Below are positions 39,715-49,702 of a DNA stretch of 56,436 bases, piece by piece (the stretch's first letter is position 1; each line of letters begins with the position of its first letter). A program made the position numbers and the translations under genes. Source of the stretch: Sphingopyxis sp. H115 (lineage in GTDB: Bacteria; Pseudomonadota; Alphaproteobacteria; Sphingomonadales; Sphingomonadaceae). Location of the stretch: NCBI RefSeq assembly GCF_001468465.1, contig NZ_LNSA01000029.1, positions 1-56,436 on the forward strand, read 5' to 3'. The notes below the pieces were generated by a model. The model saw nothing but the letters and a program-made list of their open reading frames with translations, was not told the DNA's origin and made no database searches.

Positions 39715-42700
39715 ATGCGCCTATCACGCTTCTTTATCGACCGGCCGATCTTCGCAGCCGTGCTCGCCGTCATCATCACCATCGTCGGCGCGGTCGCCTA
39801 TATTGGCCTGCCCGTTTCGCAATATCCCGACATCGTCCCGCCGACGGTGACGGTGACCGCAACCTATCCGGGTGCATCGGCCGAAACCGTCGCTGATACG
39901 GTCGCGGCGCCAATCGAGCAGGAAATCAACGGCGTCGACAATATGCTCTATATGAGCAGCCAGTCGACCGGCGACGGCGTCGTCACGATCACCGTGACCT
40001 TCAAGATCGGCACCGACCTCGATGCCGCGCAGGTGCTGGTGCAGAACCGCGTCGCCATCGCAACCCCGCGCCTGCCCGAGACGGTACAGCGCCTCGGCGT
40101 CGTGACGCGCAAGACTTCGCCCGACTTCCTGATGGTCGTGAACCTCGTCTCGCCCGACAAGTCGCTCGATCGCGCCTATATCTCGAACTATGCGCTGACC
40201 CAGCTTCGCGATCGCCTCTCCCGCATCGACGGCGTCGGCGACGTGCGGCTATTCGGCGCGCGCGACTATGCGATGCGCGTGTGGATCGATCCCGGCCGCG
40301 CCGCCGCGCTCGACCTCACGGCGGGTGAGATCGTCGCCGCGCTGCGGCGTGAGAATGTGCAGGTCGCCGCAGGCACGCTCGGGCAACCCCCTTACGCCAA
40401 TGGCAGCGACTTCCAGCTCAGTGTCGAAACGCAGGGCCGCCTGACCGATCCCAAGGATTTCGCCAATATCGTCATCCGCAGCGATGCCGACGGGCGCCAG
40501 GTCCGCGTGTCGGACGTCGCGCGCGTCGAGCTCGGTGCATCGGATTACAACAGCAATACCTATCTCTCGGGCGACCCGACCGTCATCATGGCGGTGTTCC
40601 AGCGCCCCGGTTCGAACGCGCTCGCCGCCGCCGAAGCGGTCGAGGCCGAAATGGCGTCCTCGTCGAAGAATTTCCCGAAGGGGCTCGAATATCGGGTCAT
40701 CTACAACCCCACCGAATTCATCGCCCAGTCGATCGACGCGGTGATGGAAACGCTGATCGAGGCGGTTTTCCTCGTCGTGATCGTGATCCTCGTGTTCCTG
40801 CAAAAATGGCGCGCGGCGATCATTCCGGTGCTCGCGATCCCGGTATCCTTGATCGGGACCTTCGTGGTGCTCGCTGCGTTCGGCTACAGCCTCAACAATT
40901 TGTCCCTGTTCGGCCTGGTGCTCGCGATCGGCATCGTCGTCGACGACGCGATCGTCGTCGTCGAAAATGTCGAACGCAATCTCGAAAAAGGGATGAGCGC
41001 GCTCGAAGCCGCGCGTACCTCGATGGACGAGGTGTCGGGCGCATTGGTGGCCATCGTACTCGTGCTCTGCGCGGTGTTTGTGCCGACGCTATTCCTCACC
41101 GGCTTGTCGGGTGCTTTCTATCAGCAGTTCGCAGTAACGATCTCGACCGCGACGATCATCTCGCTCGTCCTCTCGCTCACCCTGTCGCCGGCGCTCGCCG
41201 CGATCCTGTTGAAGCCTCACGCGCCGACGCAGGCCGACGGCTGGCTGATGGCGCATATCCACCGCGCCGGCGAACGCTTCAATGCGGCGTTCGAGCGGCT
41301 GAGCAACGGTTATGCGCGGCTCACCGACCGGCTGGTGCGCGCGCCCAAGAAGATGATGGTCACCTATGCGGGCCTCATCGCCGCGACCGCAGGCCTGTTC
41401 TGGGCGACGCCGACCGGCTTCATCCCGGCGCAGGACCAGGGCTATTTCCTCGTCGTCGCCAAACTGCCCGCAGGTGCCTCGGTCGAGCGTACCGATGCGG
41501 TGCTCAAAAAGGTCGCATCGCGCGTGCTGCCGGTCGAGGGCGTCCTCGGCTCGGTGATGCTCGCGGGCTTCGACGGCCCTTCGCAAACGCTCGCGCCCAA
41601 CTCAGCCGCCGCCTACTTCCCGCTCAAATCGTTCGAGGAGCGCAAGAAACTCGGCGTCGATTTCGAGGACATCATGAACCAGGCGCGCGCGCGCACGGCC
41701 GATATCACCGAGGCGCAGATCGTGGTCATCCCGCCGCCGCTTATTCAGGGAATCGGTTCGGCCGGCGGTTACCGGATGATCCTGCAGGACCGCGGCGGGA
41801 ACGGATATGCGGCGCTAGCGAACGAGACGAACAATCTGATCGGCAAGGCCAACCAGACCCCCGGACTTGCCAATGTCTTCACCTTCTTCGACCCGTCGAA
41901 CCCGCGCGTCTATGCCGATATCGACCGGGCCAAGGCGAATATGCTCGGCGTCCCGCCCGAACGCGTGTTCGAAGCGCTGCAGGTCTATCTTGGCTCCGCT
42001 TTCGTCAACGACTTCAACCTGCTCGGCCGCACCTATCGCGTGACCGCACAGGCCGATGCGCCCTATCGCCAGACCGTTGCCGATATCGCGAACCTTCGCA
42101 CGCGGTCGGACTCGGGCGCAATGGTGCCGATCGGGTCGGTCGCCAATTTCGAGGACCGCACGGGGCCGTATCGCGTCACGCGCTACAACCTCTTCCCTGC
42201 GGTGGAGATCGACGGCGATACCGCGCCGGGTTCATCGTCGGGCGCCTCGCTGACGACGATGGAAAAGCTCGCGGCCGATAATCTGCCCGCCGGCTACGGC
42301 ACCGAATGGACGGGCATCGCCTTTCAGCAAAAGGCGGCGGCGAATACCGCCGGCATCGTCTTCGCGCTTGCGGTGGTCTTCGTCTTCCTCGTGCTCGCTG
42401 CGCAATATGAAAGCCTGATGCTGCCATTGGCGATCATCTTCATCGTCCCGATGTGTCTGCTCGCAGCGATGATCGGCGTAAATTTGCGCGGCATGGACAA
42501 TAATGTGCTGACGCAGATCGGGCTCGTGGTGCTCATCGCGCTCGCTGCGAAGAATGCGATCCTGATCGTCGAATTCGCCAAGCAGGCCGAAGAAGAAGAT
42601 GGTCTGTCGCCGATCGACGCTGCGGTGCGTGCGGCACGCGACCGTCTCCGCCCGATCCTGATGACCAGCTTCGCCTTCATCCTCGGCGCGGTGCCGCTGC

Positions 42701-42906
42701 TGATCGCGAGCGGGGCGGGGGCGGAGCTGCGCCAGGCGCTCGGTACCGCGGTCTTCTTCGGCATGCTCGGCGTGACGGCGTTCGGCCTCATCTTCACCCC
42801 GACCTTCTATGTCGTCGCGCGTGCACTCAGCCAATGGTCGGCTGCGCGGCGCGCGCGGCGCGGGTCGGACGACAACAGGACCGCGCTGCCGGTTCCGGCG
42901 GAATAA
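39715..42906 (+). CDS. RND multidrug efflux permease (HAE1 family)
   Basis: A 1063-residue AcrB/MexB-type inner-membrane proton antiporter. It has 12 predicted helices, two large periplasmic loops, the N-terminal FFIDRPIFAAVLAVIITIVG, proton-relay Asp pair in GIVVDDAIVVVENVERN (helix 4) and the partner Lys in AAKNAILIVEFAKQ (helix 10). Length matches hydrophobe/amphiphile exporters. Substrates are likely solvents, dyes, antibiotics or aromatic compounds, not metals (no CzcA motifs). It lies in one operon with its adaptor and outer-membrane factor and is probably repressed by the upstream TetR. Confidence 0.95.
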   Translation: MRLSRFFIDRPIFAAVLAVIITIVGAVAYIGLPVSQYPDIVPPTVTVTATYPGASAETVADTVAAPIEQEINGVDNMLYMSSQSTGDGVVTITVTFKIGTDLDAAQVLVQNRVAIATPRLPETVQRLGVVTRKTSPDFLMVVNLVSPDKSLDRAYISNYALTQLRDRLSRIDGVGDVRLFGARDYAMRVWIDPGRAAALDLTAGEIVAALRRENVQVAAGTLGQPPYANGSDFQLSVETQGRLTDPKDFANIVIRSDADGRQVRVSDVARVELGASDYNSNTYLSGDPTVIMAVFQRPGSNALAAAEAVEAEMASSSKNFPKGLEYRVIYNPTEFIAQSIDAVMETLIEAVFLVVIVILVFLQKWRAAIIPVLAIPVSLIGTFVVLAAFGYSLNNLSLFGLVLAIGIVVDDAIVVVENVERNLEKGMSALEAARTSMDEVSGALVAIVLVLCAVFVPTLFLTGLSGAFYQQFAVTISTATIISLVLSLTLSPALAAILLKPHAPTQADGWLMAHIHRAGERFNAAFERLSNGYARLTDRLVRAPKKMMVTYAGLIAATAGLFWATPTGFIPAQDQGYFLVVAKLPAGASVERTDAVLKKVASRVLPVEGVLGSVMLAGFDGPSQTLAPNSAAAYFPLKSFEERKKLGVDFEDIMNQARARTADITEAQIVVIPPPLIQGIGSAGGYRMILQDRGGNGYAALANETNNLIGKANQTPGLANVFTFFDPSNPRVYADIDRAKANMLGVPPERVFEALQVYLGSAFVNDFNLLGRTYRVTAQADAPYRQTVADIANLRTRSDSGAMVPIGSVANFEDRTGPYRVTRYNLFPAVEIDGDTAPGSSSGASLTTMEKLAADNLPAGYGTEWTGIAFQQKAAANTAGIVFALAVVFVFLVLAAQYESLMLPLAIIFIVPMCLLAAMIGVNLRGMDNNVLTQIGLVVLIALAAKNAILIVEFAKQAEEEDGLSPIDAAVRAARDRLRPILMTSFAFILGAVPLLIASGAGAELRQALGTAVFFGMLGVTAFGLIFTPTFYVVARALSQWSAARRARRGSDDNRTALPVPAE

Positions 42907-42917
42907 GGAGTAACGTC

Positions 42918-44327
42918 ATGATCCTCCGCAACATCCTCACGGCCGCATCAGCGCTCGCGCTCGCCGCCTGCGCTGTCGGCCCCGATTACAAGGCGCCGCA
43001 ATCGGCGTCGGCGCCGGTGGCGACCGGGCCCTTCGTCTCGGCGAACAGCCCCGCGGTGTCGCTCGATCCGGTCGCCGCCGACTGGTGGCGCCTGTATAAC
43101 GATCCCGTCCTTGACGGGCTCGTGAACGATGCTTTCGCCAACAATACCGATGTCCGCGTCGCGGTTGCCAATATCGCCCGCGCCCGGGCATCGCTTCGCG
43201 GTGCGCGCGCCGACCGCTTGCCGCAGGCCGCGATCGGCGCCGGCGCCAATTACGGCCGCAGTCCCGAGGGGCAGCGCCTTCCCGGTGCGGACCGCGAGGA
43301 TTGGACCGTCGATGTCGGGGCCAACGTGTCGTACGAAGTCGACCTTTTCGGCCGTGTCAGCCGGTCGGTCGAGGCCGCGCGCGGCGATGCCGAAGCCGCT
43401 GAGGCCAATGCCGACGCGGTGCGCGTGATCGTCGCCGCCGATACGACTCAAGCCTATGCCGACGCCGCATCGGGCGCGGCGCGGCTCGACGTCGCGCGGC
43501 GCATCGTCGGTCTGCTCGACCAGCAGGTGAAGCTGACGCAGCGGCGCAAAGAGGTCGGAATGGCGACGGGGCTCGACCTTGCGCGCATCACGACGCTGCG
43601 CGACCAGCGCTCCGCAGAAATTCCGGCTATCGAGGCCGAGCGGCAGGCGGCCTTGTTCCGCCTCGCGACTCTGACCGGTCGCGCGCCCGCTGCGCTCCCC
43701 GCGATCGCGGGCGACCGCAACATCAGCCTCGAAATCACCGATCCCGTCCCGGTCGGTGATGGGGCGGCGCTGCTCAAGCGCCGCCCCGATATTCGCGCCG
43801 CCGAGCGCCGCCTGGCCGCCGATACGGCGCGCATCGGCGTCGCGACGGCGGACCTGTATCCGCGCATCACGCTCGGCGGATCGGCGGGGTCGACGGGCGC
43901 GGGCTTCGGCGACATCTTCGGCGGCGGTCCGGTTCGCTGGCTGCTCGGGCCCTTGCTCAACTGGGCCTTCCCGAACCAGGAGCCCGCACGGGCGAGAATC
44001 GCGGCGGCCGAGGCCGACACGCAGGCGTCGCTCGCCGAATTCGACGGCACGGTACTGCGCGCGCTCGAGGAGACGGAGACTGCGCTCTCCTCCTACGCGC
44101 GCGCGCTCGAGCAACGGCAGGCGCTGCGCGCGGCGCGCGACCAGTCCGAACGCGCGGCGCGGATCGTCCGTGCCAAGCGCGAGGAAGGCGCGTCCGATTC
44201 GTTCGAATGGCTTGATGCCGAGCGCACCTTTGCCGAAGCCGAAGCGACGCTCGCCGAACAGGATGGGCAGATCTCGCGCCGCCAGATCGCGCTGTTCCGC
44301 GCGCTCGCGGGGGGCTGGTCGAGCTAG
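42918..44327 (+). CDS. RND efflux outer-membrane lipoprotein factor (NodT/OprM family)
   Basis: A 469-residue outer-membrane channel. The lipoprotein signal (LALAAC, Cys about residue 17) is followed by AVGPDYKAP, the usual OprM start. Two TolC-like repeats are visible (WWRLYNDPVLDGLVNDAFANN and the RRPDIRAAERRLAADTARIGVATADLYPRITLGG block). The ATG at 42918 has a perfect AAGGAG site. It starts 11 bases after the pump stop, completing the tripartite system. Its TAG stop overlaps the stop of the convergent MFS gene within CTAG. Confidence 0.94.
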   Translation: MILRNILTAASALALAACAVGPDYKAPQSASAPVATGPFVSANSPAVSLDPVAADWWRLYNDPVLDGLVNDAFANNTDVRVAVANIARARASLRGARADRLPQAAIGAGANYGRSPEGQRLPGADREDWTVDVGANVSYEVDLFGRVSRSVEAARGDAEAAEANADAVRVIVAADTTQAYADAASGAARLDVARRIVGLLDQQVKLTQRRKEVGMATGLDLARITTLRDQRSAEIPAIEAERQAALFRLATLTGRAPAALPAIAGDRNISLEITDPVPVGDGAALLKRRPDIRAAERRLAADTARIGVATADLYPRITLGGSAGSTGAGFGDIFGGGPVRWLLGPLLNWAFPNQEPARARIAAAEADTQASLAEFDGTVLRALEETETALSSYARALEQRQALRAARDQSERAARIVRAKREEGASDSFEWLDAERTFAEAEATLAEQDGQISRRQIALFRALAGGWSS

Positions 44328-45838
44328 GCTTCGACCGGCCGCGCGGCGGCGGTGAGCGGCACGACGCGCAGCATCGCGAGCGCGGCGATCAGCAAGGTCG
44401 CGGCCGCAAACGCCATCGTATAGATCGGCTCGCCCGGGAAAAAGGCCTGCATGATCGACCCCATGACCGTCGCGACGAGCAACTGGGGGATCACGACGAA
44501 GACGTTGAATAATCCCATATAGATGCCAAGTTTCGCCTGCGGCAGGCTCGACGCGAGCATCGCATAGGGCATAGCGAGCACCGAGGCCCAGAAGATGCCG
44601 ATGAAGATTTCGCTCGCGATCAGCTGCGTCGGGTCGCGCAGGACGAAAAAGCTGCCGTAACCGATCGCGCCGCAGACGAGCCCCGCGATATGCGTCCGCG
44701 CCTGCCCGATGCGTTTCGCTAGCCAGGGGAGCAGGGTCAACGCCGCTACTGCGGCGACGGCGTTGTAGATGGCGAACAGTTCGCCGACCCAGTTCGCCGC
44801 CTGCTGGTAGGTCGCACTCGCTGCGTCGGTCGCGCCGAAATGATATTGAGCGACGATCGGCGTGGTGTTGATCCACATGATGAAAAGCGCCGACCAGCTG
44901 AAGAATTGTACCAGCGCCAGCCGTTTCATCAGCGGTGGCATACCCGCAAAGTCGCCGACGATGCTCGACAGCATATTCTGCGCATTGCCTGCGCGGGCAA
45001 GCGCGATCGCCAACAGGCTGGCAAGGCCATAACCGATCAGCAGCGCGCCGAGCAGCAGCACCTCGCGCAGCAGGGCAAACTCGATCTGGATCAGCGTCGT
45101 CGCGATACCCGCAGCGATCCAGGCCAGCCCGCCCGCATAGCTGTGCGACGCGAGCGCACGCATCGCGGGGGCCTCTTGCGCCCGGGCTTCCGCCTCAAAC
45201 CTTGCCATCGTCGCGGGATCATATTCGCTCGTCGTAACGACGGTCCACAGCACCGAAAGGAACAGCGCGCCTCCGCCGAACCAGAAGGCATAGCGGACCG
45301 TGTCGGGAATCTGTCCGGGCGGCGCGACATTGGCGACGCCCAGCGCTTCCATCAGCGTCGGGAACAGCGATCCGACGACCGCGCCGGCGCCGATGAAGGC
45401 GGTCTGCACCGCGTAGCCGGCGCTGTGCTGGTCGCGGCGCAGCATGTCGCCGACGAAGGCACGGAAGGGCTCCATCGAGATGTTGAGCGAGGCGTCTAGA
45501 ATCCACAGCATCATCGCCGCAAACCAGATCGCCGGGCTTTCGGGCATGATAAAAAGAGCGATCGCGGCAAGGATCGCGCCGGCGAGGAAATAAGGACGGC
45601 GGCGGCCAAGCCGTCCGAGCCAGGTCCGGTCGCTCATATGGCCGATGACCGGCTGGACGAGCAGCCCGGTAAGCGGCGCGGCGACCCACAGGCCGGGGAG
45701 CTTTTCGATATCTTCGCCCAAAGACTGGAAGATGCGGCTCATATTCGCATTTTGCAGCGCGAAACCGATCTGGATGCCGAAAAAGCCGAAGCTGATATTC
45801 CACAGGCCAGCAAAGCCTTGTTTCGGCTTGTCCATCAC
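44324..45838 (-). CDS. MFS transporter, SLC45/sugar-cation symporter type
   Basis: A 504-residue carrier with 12 membrane helices. The N-terminal GLWNISFGFFGIQIGFALQNAN and the loop MSDRTWLGRLGRRRPYFLAG match the SLC45/MalT-like branch that takes up maltose, sucrose or related oligosaccharides. No sugar hydrolase or LacI regulator is next to it in the window. The start may be the first or second of two adjacent Met codons. An inverted repeat CGTAT-ACGA-ATACG lies about 85 bases upstream. It converges on the efflux operon with its stop overlapping in CTAG. Confidence 0.85.
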   Translation of the reverse strand: MMDKPKQGFAGLWNISFGFFGIQIGFALQNANMSRIFQSLGEDIEKLPGLWVAAPLTGLLVQPVIGHMSDRTWLGRLGRRRPYFLAGAILAAIALFIMPESPAIWFAAMMLWILDASLNISMEPFRAFVGDMLRRDQHSAGYAVQTAFIGAGAVVGSLFPTLMEALGVANVAPPGQIPDTVRYAFWFGGGALFLSVLWTVVTTSEYDPATMARFEAEARAQEAPAMRALASHSYAGGLAWIAAGIATTLIQIEFALLREVLLLGALLIGYGLASLLAIALARAGNAQNMLSSIVGDFAGMPPLMKRLALVQFFSWSALFIMWINTTPIVAQYHFGATDAASATYQQAANWVGELFAIYNAVAAVAALTLLPWLAKRIGQARTHIAGLVCGAIGYGSFFVLRDPTQLIASEIFIGIFWASVLAMPYAMLASSLPQAKLGIYMGLFNVFVVIPQLLVATVMGSIMQAFFPGEPIYTMAFAAATLLIAALAMLRVVPLTAAARPVEA

Positions 45839-46293
45839 GCGTCTCCCCGTCGGGCCGCCGGTCGCGGCTCTCGTCGCCCGCTGTCGCAGGCGGCGCGTGG
45901 CAGGGCAAGCATTGCGGCGCTGCGTATACGAATACGTGTAGGGGCCGGTTTCGAGCGGCTTGTGGTCGCCGAATATGGGTTATGAGTATGTCCGCTCCCA
46001 CCCCGAAGTCGGGCCTTCAAAAAAGTCTTGCCTACATTATCTGGCTATGCCGAACCTTCGTCTCGGCTCTTTAATGTGTCGACCAATGCGGCTGCTGCCC
46101 GGTTTGCGGATGCGGGCAAACCCGCGCGGCATGTCCGCCACAGGCGCCAAATCGGGAGACGCAAAGGCTGAACTTTCCCGAACTTTGCTATGCGTCATGG
46201 GCCCATGCGCCGTCCACGTCGCGGACCCATCCTGCGATAGCCGACGGCGCCAATGGCAGCTTGCCATCGCGGAGCCGATCTGGGGCGGGTTGG
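45839..46293. other. Intergenic region between MFS carrier and S9 peptidase
   Basis: A 455-base stretch without a credible gene. It has the inverted repeat CGTAT-4-ATACG at 45923-45936, a possible operator of the carrier gene, and a perfect 12-base palindrome CATGGGCCCATG near 46196-46208. Open frames here are short, biased and unlike any family. Confidence 0.5.
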
Positions 46294-48456
46294 CTATTTT
46301 GTCGGCGCGTCGGTTGCCGGGCGCGTCCAGCCTTTTTTGTATTTTTCGAACCATGCCAGGATCGCCGAGGCCTTGGCCGCTGATTGCGAGGGGCGCGCTG
46401 CGATACCGCCATGGCTGGCGCCGGGGACCTTGACCAGCGCGGTCGGCACGCCGCGGAGGCGCAGCGCGGTGTAATATTGTTCGGACTCGCTGACCGGGGT
46501 TCGATAATCCTCGGCGCCGACGACGACCATTGTCGGGGTTTCGACCTGGCCGACGAGCGAGAGTGGCGATAGCGACCAGTAGAGTTCGGGTTTTTCCCAC
46601 GGCTGGGCGCCGAGCCAATAACGGCCGAAAAAGGCGGGGCCGTCGGCGGTCAGCGCCTGCGTCGTCCAGTTGATCACCGGCTTTTGCGTCACCGCGGCCT
46701 TGAAGCGGTTGGTCTTGCCGACGATCCAGCTCGTCAGCACTCCGCCGCCCGAGCCGCCGGTGACGAACAGCGCGTCGGGATCGGCGATGCCGAGCGCGAT
46801 CGAGCGATCGACGATCGAAATGAGGTCGTAATAATCATTACCCGGATAGGCTTTGTCGATCTCTTGTGCGAAGGCCTCGCCATAGCTCGTCGAGCCGCGC
46901 GGGTTCGCCGAGAGCACCGCGTAGCCCGCAGCGGCATAAAGCTGGTTGTCGGTCGAGAAATGCGGGCCGTAGGCAGTGAAGGGGCCGCCGTGGATCTCGA
47001 GGATCAGCGGCACGCGCTGACCCTCGACATGGCCGGGCGGCAGGGTGAGCCAGCCCTCGATCGTCTTGCCGTCATGGCTGGAGGCGGTCGTGATCTTGCG
47101 CACCTCGCCGAACGATTTCACCTCGCGCAGGCTGCGGTTGAGGTCGGTGAGGATGCGCGATTCGCCACCGCGCGCGAGCTGTACTTCGGCCGGGCGCGCC
47201 CAGGTTCCGCCGGTGAAGGCGATCGCGCCACCGTCGGAGACGGTGAAACTGCCGCCCGTATAGGGACGGTCCATCCCGCCGCCCGACAGCCCCTTGGCGA
47301 CGTCGCGGACCGCGCCATCGAGGCCGATCCGCGCGACCTTCGTTTCGCCATGGTCGTCATATTGGGCATAAAGCGCGCGGCTGTCCGCCGCCCACTGGAT
47401 CGCATCGACGCTATAGTCCCAATTTTCAGCGATGGCGCGGCGGCCCGAGCCGTCGCGGTTCATCACATAGAGGTTGGTGTTTTCATAGGCGCGGCCGGCA
47501 TCGTCGAAGCCGAGATATGCGATCTTGCCGCCGTCGGGCGAGACGAGCGGGCTCGCGTCGGGGCCGTTGCGGTCGGTGAGCGTGGCGATCGTGCCGCTGG
47601 CGATGTCGAGCGCATGGATTTCGCTTTCGACCGGATCGCTTTCCCAGTCGGGCCGGCGGTTCGCGCTGAAATAGAGGGTGCGGCCGTCGCGCGACCAGCT
47701 CAAGGGGCCGCCGTCATGATAGGGGCCGAAGGTCAGCTGGCGCGGCGCGCCGCCGGTCGCGGGGACGAGGAAGATTTTTTCGAACCCCGGTTCGAGATAA
47801 CCCTGCCCGTCGGCGCGGTAGGTGAGGAGGTCGCGGACCTCGAGCGGGTCGGCCCATTTCGCGCCTTCGGGCTTGTTCGCGGGGGCGCTACCGAATTTCG
47901 GCCCCTCGTCCTTGACGAGCATCGTGTAGGCGATCGAACGGCCGTCGGGCGACCAGGCGAGGCTCGACGGACTGGTGGGCAGGCCGGTCAGCCGCACGGC
48001 TTCCCCGCCGTCCATCCAGCGCACCCAGAGCTGCGCGCTGCCGCCGTCGGTCGAGACATAGGCAAGGCGCTTGCCGTCGGGCGACCAGCGTGGCGCGAAG
48101 GCGCCGCCAACGACGGGCGTTTCCGCGCCGGTCGCGGTGTCGATCAGCCAGATCGAGCTGACCGCGCGGTCGGTCATGATGTCGTTCGAGCGGCGGACAT
48201 AGGCGATGTGGCGGCCGTCCGAAGCGATCTGCGGATCCGATGCGATCGAAAGGTCGAAAAGGTCGGCGCCGGTGAGGCGGCGTTCGGGGCCGGTACGTGC
48301 GCTGCCGACTGCGGAGGCCGACATCGGAGCGGGGGTGGGCGTGGCGGTGACGGGCTCGGATGCGAGCGCGGTGTCGGGCGCCTCCTCCTGCTGCGCCCAG
48401 AGTGGCTGGGCCGCGAAAGCGAAAATGGTGGCTGAGAACAAAGCCGTTTTGCGCAT
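46294..48456 (-). CDS. S9 family peptidase (dipeptidyl/acylaminoacyl-peptidase type), exported
   Basis: A 720-residue prolyl-oligopeptidase-family serine peptidase. A signal peptide ends near LWAQ (about residue 21). A WD/TolB-like beta-propeller follows (about 60-430, with repeated SPDGK/R motifs such as WSPDGRSIAYTM). The C-terminal alpha/beta-hydrolase domain has the nucleophile loop TGGSGGGVL, an acid in GAEDYRTPVSES and the catalytic His in PGASHGG. It should release di- or oligopeptides in the periplasm. The start at 48456 is chosen for the signal peptide; the longest frame adds 20 residues of upstream sequence. It is divergent from the proline iminopeptidase gene. Confidence 0.91.
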   Translation of the reverse strand: MRKTALFSATIFAFAAQPLWAQQEEAPDTALASEPVTATPTPAPMSASAVGSARTGPERRLTGADLFDLSIASDPQIASDGRHIAYVRRSNDIMTDRAVSSIWLIDTATGAETPVVGGAFAPRWSPDGKRLAYVSTDGGSAQLWVRWMDGGEAVRLTGLPTSPSSLAWSPDGRSIAYTMLVKDEGPKFGSAPANKPEGAKWADPLEVRDLLTYRADGQGYLEPGFEKIFLVPATGGAPRQLTFGPYHDGGPLSWSRDGRTLYFSANRRPDWESDPVESEIHALDIASGTIATLTDRNGPDASPLVSPDGGKIAYLGFDDAGRAYENTNLYVMNRDGSGRRAIAENWDYSVDAIQWAADSRALYAQYDDHGETKVARIGLDGAVRDVAKGLSGGGMDRPYTGGSFTVSDGGAIAFTGGTWARPAEVQLARGGESRILTDLNRSLREVKSFGEVRKITTASSHDGKTIEGWLTLPPGHVEGQRVPLILEIHGGPFTAYGPHFSTDNQLYAAAGYAVLSANPRGSTSYGEAFAQEIDKAYPGNDYYDLISIVDRSIALGIADPDALFVTGGSGGGVLTSWIVGKTNRFKAAVTQKPVINWTTQALTADGPAFFGRYWLGAQPWEKPELYWSLSPLSLVGQVETPTMVVVGAEDYRTPVSESEQYYTALRLRGVPTALVKVPGASHGGIAARPSQSAAKASAILAWFEKYKKGWTRPATDAPTK

Positions 48457-48595
48457 GATATGCTTCCCCGTTTTTTCCGAAGTGCAGGGTCTGGACATTC
48501 GAGGGCGGGCGGTCAACTACCCGACGGTTCAAGGATTTGACTCAAGGATTTGACGCGGGCCGCGCGTGGACGGAGGAAAGGTGGCAGGGAAGGCT

Positions 48596-49693
48596 ATGGG
48601 AATGGATTTTTCGCGGTTGCAGGCTTCGAGCAAGATCGGCGACGACTGGGTTTATCCGCAGCCGCCGTGCCTGAATTTCGGCTGGCTCGAGGTCGACCGC
48701 GACCCGGCGCATCGCATCTATTGGGAAGAATATGGCAATCCGGGCGGCGAGCCGGTTATGTTCCTGCACGGCGGACCCGGCGGTGCGTGCGCGCCGGCGA
48801 TGGCGCGCTTTTTCGATCCCAAACGCTATCGCGTCATCCTGTTCGACCAGCGCGGCTGCGGCAAGAGCGAGCCCAATGTGGCGTCGGCCGGGCCGGCGGT
48901 GGCGCTCAGCAAAAACACCACCGCCGACCTGATCGGCGATATCGAGAAATTGCGCGAAAAGCTGGAGATTGCCGGGCCGATGCATGTGTTCGGCGGCAGC
49001 TGGGGCAGCACGCTGGCGATGGCCTATGGCATCGCGCATCCCGATCATACCGCGAGCCTGATCCTGCGCGGCATCTTCCTCGGCGCGGCGGAGGATCTGC
49101 TGTATCTTTATCAGGGCAATGCGGCGACTTGGGACGCGGACCCTTATGGGCTGACCGAGCCCGGCGCCTATATGAAATATCCCGAGGAGTGGGCGGCGCT
49201 GCTGTCGGTGCTGAGCGCCGACGAACGCCGCGACGTGATGACATCCTACAAGGCGATTTTCGATATGGTGCCCGCGAACGCGGCCGAGAAGGAGCGCCAG
49301 TTGCAGGCGGCGCTGACCTGGTCTTTGTGGGAGGGGGTGATTTCGAACATGATCCCCGAGACCGCCGATACGGGCAAGTTCGGCGAGGCCGATTTCGCGC
49401 TGTGCTTCGCGCAGATCGAGGCGCATTATTTCGCCAATGACCTGTTCCTGCCGGCGGGGCATTTCTTCGACCATATCGCGACGCTGGCGCGCATCCCGGT
49501 GCATATCGTCCATGGGCGGTTCGACGAGGTGTGCCCGCTGACGCAGGCATCGCGGCTGGTCGCGGCGCTGACCGAGGCGGGCGGCGCGCCGCGGACCTAT
49601 GTCGTGACCAACGCCGGGCACAGCGCGATGGAGCGCGAGAATGCGCTGGCGCTGACCGCGATCATGGACGGGCTGGCGCCGATCGGGGGCTGA
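48596..49693 (+). CDS. Proline iminopeptidase-like alpha/beta hydrolase
   Basis: A 365-residue S33-family peptidase that removes N-terminal proline from peptides. It has the oxyanion motif HGGPGGAC, FDQRGCGKSEPN, the nucleophile elbow GGSWGS, the acid in HGRFDEVCPL and the His in AGHSAMERE. There is no signal peptide, so it is cytosolic. The length is somewhat above the usual 315-320 because of about 30 extra N-terminal residues. ATG 48596 is preceded by AGGGA; ATG 48602 is an alternative and a GTG at 48566 is less likely. It may finish peptides generated by the divergent S9 peptidase. Confidence 0.88.
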   Translation: MGMDFSRLQASSKIGDDWVYPQPPCLNFGWLEVDRDPAHRIYWEEYGNPGGEPVMFLHGGPGGACAPAMARFFDPKRYRVILFDQRGCGKSEPNVASAGPAVALSKNTTADLIGDIEKLREKLEIAGPMHVFGGSWGSTLAMAYGIAHPDHTASLILRGIFLGAAEDLLYLYQGNAATWDADPYGLTEPGAYMKYPEEWAALLSVLSADERRDVMTSYKAIFDMVPANAAEKERQLQAALTWSLWEGVISNMIPETADTGKFGEADFALCFAQIEAHYFANDLFLPAGHFFDHIATLARIPVHIVHGRFDEVCPLTQASRLVAALTEAGGAPRTYVVTNAGHSAMERENALALTAIMDGLAPIGG

Positions 49694-49702
49694 CGCGCGG
49701 CG

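Noticed and set aside
46010..46050. CCCGA-AGT-CGGG near an A-tract as a terminator
   Set aside because: A short stem is present but the A/T run is on the wrong side for either direction of transcription.
45960..46433. 157-codon plus-strand frame in the gap before the S9 peptidase gene
   Set aside because: It enters the peptidase gene antisense, lacks a ribosome-binding site and has no recognisable domain.
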